Assembly (NCBI RefSeq): GCF_036946495.1
Contig: NZ_JAQIIX010000001.1
Coordinates: 682,001 to 746,000, forward strand
Direction of reading: 5' to 3'
DNA length: 64,000 nt
DNA from: Mycolicibacterium neoaurum
Lineage (GTDB): Bacteria > Actinomycetota > Actinomycetes > Mycobacteriales > Mycobacteriaceae
A program made the position numbers and the translations under genes. The notes under the pieces were generated by a model. It saw only the letters and a program-made list of their open reading frames with translations. It searched no databases and was not told the origin of the DNA. The first letter of the stretch is position 1, and each line of letters opens with the position of its first letter. This document shows, one piece after another, positions 62,045 through 64,000 of this stretch.

Positions 62045-62860
62045 TCAGCGAGCGCGGGCCAGCAGACCCCGCGCGCGGTCCACGACCGGCTTGTCGACCA
62101 TCTTTCCGTCCACCGCACACGCGCCACCGGCCGCCGCGGCAGTAACCACCCGTTCGGCCCAGCGCAGCTCGGAATCTGTCGGCGTGAAGCGCCGATTGAC
62201 GGCGTGGACCTGCGCCGGGTGAATACACATCTTTCCGGTGAAACCCAGGATGGCCGCGTGTTCCAGATCGGCAGCCAGCCTGTCCCCTTCGGTCAGATCG
62301 GTGGTCACCCCGTCCAGCGGCGCCGCGCATCCGGCGACAGCCGACGCGAGCACCACCGCGCTACGCGCGTACTGCAATGCCGTGTGGCTGTCGGGGTCGA
62401 CCCCGAGTTCGGCACCGAGGTCGACACTGCCGAAGGCGGCGCGAACCACCGAATCGGCACCGCACAGGGCCGCCGCACCCGCAACTCCCCGCCCGGTCTC
62501 GATCAACGGGATCAGGGCAGTGCCGGCAGGCAATACGGCGGACACCCTGTTCAGCTGGTCGACGCTGTGCGCCTTGGGAACCATGACCGCGCAGCGCCGC
62601 TGCGCCAGCGCCGCCAGATCATCTGCGCACCAAGAGGTGTCGGTGCCGTTGACCCGGACCACCACCTCGGCGCTACTGTCCAGGAAGGCCGACACGGCCA
62701 CCCGCGCCGATTCCTTGGCCTCGACGGCGACGGCGTCCTCGAGATCGAGTATCACCAGGTCGGCGCCGCTGTCGAGTGCCTTGGCGAATCTGGCGGGGCG
62801 GTCTCCGGGAACGAACAGCGCACTGCGCGCGTGACCGATCCGCTCGGCGAGATCGGTCAG
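62045..62860 (-). CDS. HpcH/HpaI aldolase / citrate-lyase beta-like protein (CitE family)
   Basis: About 271 residues. RSALFVPGDRPARFAKALDSG, LVILDLEDAVA, PLIETGRGV and GFTGKMCIHPAQV are CitE-like, with acidic Mg2+ ligands (Glu in IETG, Asp in FGSVDLG). No ATG, GTG or TTG near the domain start; a CTG at 62860 overlaps the upstream stop (CTGA), the likely coupled start. Cleaves or forms a C-C bond of an acyl-CoA. Confidence 0.75.
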   Translation of the reverse strand: MTDLAERIGHARSALFVPGDRPARFAKALDSGADLVILDLEDAVAVEAKESARVAVSAFLDSSAEVVVRVNGTDTSWCADDLAALAQRRCAVMVPKAHSVDQLNRVSAVLPAGTALIPLIETGRGVAGAAALCGADSVVRAAFGSVDLGAELGVDPDSHTALQYARSAVVLASAVAGCAAPLDGVTTDLTEGDRLAADLEHAAILGFTGKMCIHPAQVHAVNRRFTPTDSELRWAERVVTAAAAGGACAVDGKMVDKPVVDRARGLLARAR

Positions 62861-64000
62861 CTCAGCACCGCCGGTCGGTGTGCGGCCACGATCTTGTCCA
62901 CGACGATCTTTGCCGTCTCGGCACATGCCGTGGTCCCGCCGTTGGCGTACTCCTTGACGCCGTCGCCGACATTCCACAGTCCGGTCAACGGGGTCTCATG
63001 TGTCAGGTCGTAACCGGCAACGGCGCGCTGCGGCGGCCAGTCGTCGCGGGTGACGGCGATGTTGAGGATGCGGGCCCGGTTGTCGAAATCCTCGATGTTG
63101 TCCCGCAAGTCCTGCAGCAGGAGCTCGGTTTCGGCTGCCTCGTCGAAGTCACCGGTCGGATTCTTGGGCACCGCGGTCCCGGCGTACAGATTCCACCCCG
63201 GCGGAGCCATCTCGGGGCAGACATCGGTGAAGTTGGAGACGTAGGCCAGTCTGCGCGATTTGGCGAAGCTCAGCATGCCGGGGACATCGACCAGGCGTTC
63301 CTGACTGGCGAAGTTGACCGTGATCATCGACGTGGGCCGGTCGGCCTTCTTCACCAGATCCTGGTAGTCCGGCGGCACGTTCTCCTCGCCCAACAGGGCG
63401 ACGGTGCCCGCGGGCCCGATATCGCTGACCACGATCGGCGCATCGATGCGCACCGACTGCCCGTCACGACTCACCTCGATCCCGGTGACGGTGCCGCCAT
63501 CGGCGGTGTGGATCTTCGTCACCGGTGTCGACAGCCAGATCTGCCCACCATTGTCGACCACCGCGTCGGCCAGTGCACGCCAGATGCCGATGGTGCCGTC
63601 GGGATGGAAGCCGAAGCGCTTGAAGGCACTCTTGCGGGTGAAGTAGGTCAGGAACACCCGGGCGGGCAGATCTTCGGAGCCGACAGCGAAGACCGAGGCA
63701 CACATGTTGCGGAAGATGCCATGCACGCCTTCGTTCTTGGTGTACTTGGCCACCCAGTCCGCGGTCGACAGTTCATCTTCGGGCAGACCGGAATCATTGC
63801 GCGCGGCACCGATTCCCTTGACCAGTTTGGCCCCTTGGCGGGTGAGTTTGCCCAGCAGGAAACCCCAGCCGCCACCGGTGACATCGACGTCCTTGCCCGC
63901 GATGCGGTACAGGATCGGCGGCGAGGGCTCCCGGATGTCGAACCGGGCGCCCACCTCTCGGCAGGTTTCCTCGGTGATGCCGCCCACCTCGATCACGATG
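62857..64000 (-). CDS. Phytoene-dehydrogenase-like FAD oxidoreductase, N-terminus outside window
   Basis: About 381 residues visible; the dinucleotide-binding N-terminus lies beyond the window edge. PTSMITVNFASQER, GWNLYAGTAVPK and the C-terminal GLWNVGDGVKEYANGGTTACAETAK fit FAD-dependent retinol-saturase/phytoene-dehydrogenase-like enzymes. Different subgroup from the two others in the window. Coupled to the CitE-like gene. Confidence 0.78.
   Translation of the reverse strand, partial: IVIEVGGITEETCREVGARFDIREPSPPILYRIAGKDVDVTGGGWGFLLGKLTRQGAKLVKGIGAARNDSGLPEDELSTADWVAKYTKNEGVHGIFRNMCASVFAVGSEDLPARVFLTYFTRKSAFKRFGFHPDGTIGIWRALADAVVDNGGQIWLSTPVTKIHTADGGTVTGIEVSRDGQSVRIDAPIVVSDIGPAGTVALLGEENVPPDYQDLVKKADRPTSMITVNFASQERLVDVPGMLSFAKSRRLAYVSNFTDVCPEMAPPGWNLYAGTAVPKNPTGDFDEAAETELLLQDLRDNIEDFDNRARILNIAVTRDDWPPQRAVAGYDLTHETPLTGLWNVGDGVKEYANGGTTACAETAKIVVDKIVAAHRPAVLS

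Noticed and set aside
1..64000. Prophage, insertion sequence, CRISPR or rRNA/tRNA genes
   Set aside because: No transposase, integrase, phage structural gene, regularly spaced repeats or RNA-gene folds were recognised on reading both strands.

Overview
The window looks like a chromosomal segment of a fast-growing, environmental-type mycobacterium (Mycolicibacterium-like). The reasons are a uniformly high G+C content with short AT-rich promoter islands, frequent GTG starts, ATGA/GTGA gene overlaps, a WS/DGAT acyltransferase, a Rv2296-like (DhmA) haloalkane dehalogenase, SCP2-like proteins, a secreted CAP-domain protein and many P450, FadE and FadD type enzymes. The organism is inferred from gene content only. 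No rRNA, tRNA, CRISPR array, phage or insertion sequence was recognised.

Positions 1-15609 are mostly housekeeping and transport. They hold cell-envelope enzymes (a carboxypeptidase-like C-terminus, a Ser-rich exported phosphodiesterase-like protein and a lytic transglycosylase lipoprotein), an RclA-type flavin disulfide reductase, a complete ECF biotin importer (bioY-bioM-bioN), a TerC-family protein, an MFS exporter with a C-terminal extension, an aldo/keto reductase, and a PRC-barrel/MgtE-N protein coupled to an NRAMP-related transporter.

Positions 15610-25164 form a catabolic island around a TetR repressor. It contains a tandem alpha-beta-barrel protein, an arylsulfatase, a haloalkane dehalogenase, an SCP2-like protein, a zinc alcohol dehydrogenase, an aldehyde dehydrogenase, a P450 and a [3Fe-4S] ferredoxin. 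Two promoters with the same architecture, each with a dyad between -35 and -10, flank the tetR gene.

Positions 25165-31704 hold a GAF-LuxR regulator, a PadR regulator with a perfect palindrome at its start, a nitronate monooxygenase-like enzyme, a WS/DGAT, and small conserved or secreted proteins.

Positions 31744-64000 are a large lipid- or terpenoid-type catabolic region. It has two P450s with ferredoxins and a ferredoxin reductase, two different acyl-CoA dehydrogenases, a thiolase, an acyl-CoA ligase, a CoA-transferase, two kinase-like (APH) proteins, a GMC oxidoreductase, three phytoene-desaturase-type flavoenzymes, an orphan COX3/COX4 pair, an EthA/EthR-like pair and a CitE-like lyase. 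Eight promoter regions in this stretch share one AT-rich element (KAWTH-N5-TAAAW). Two paralogous TetR genes with identical recognition-helix residues lie within it. I propose that these define an undescribed regulon. Its substrate cannot be told from sequence alone.
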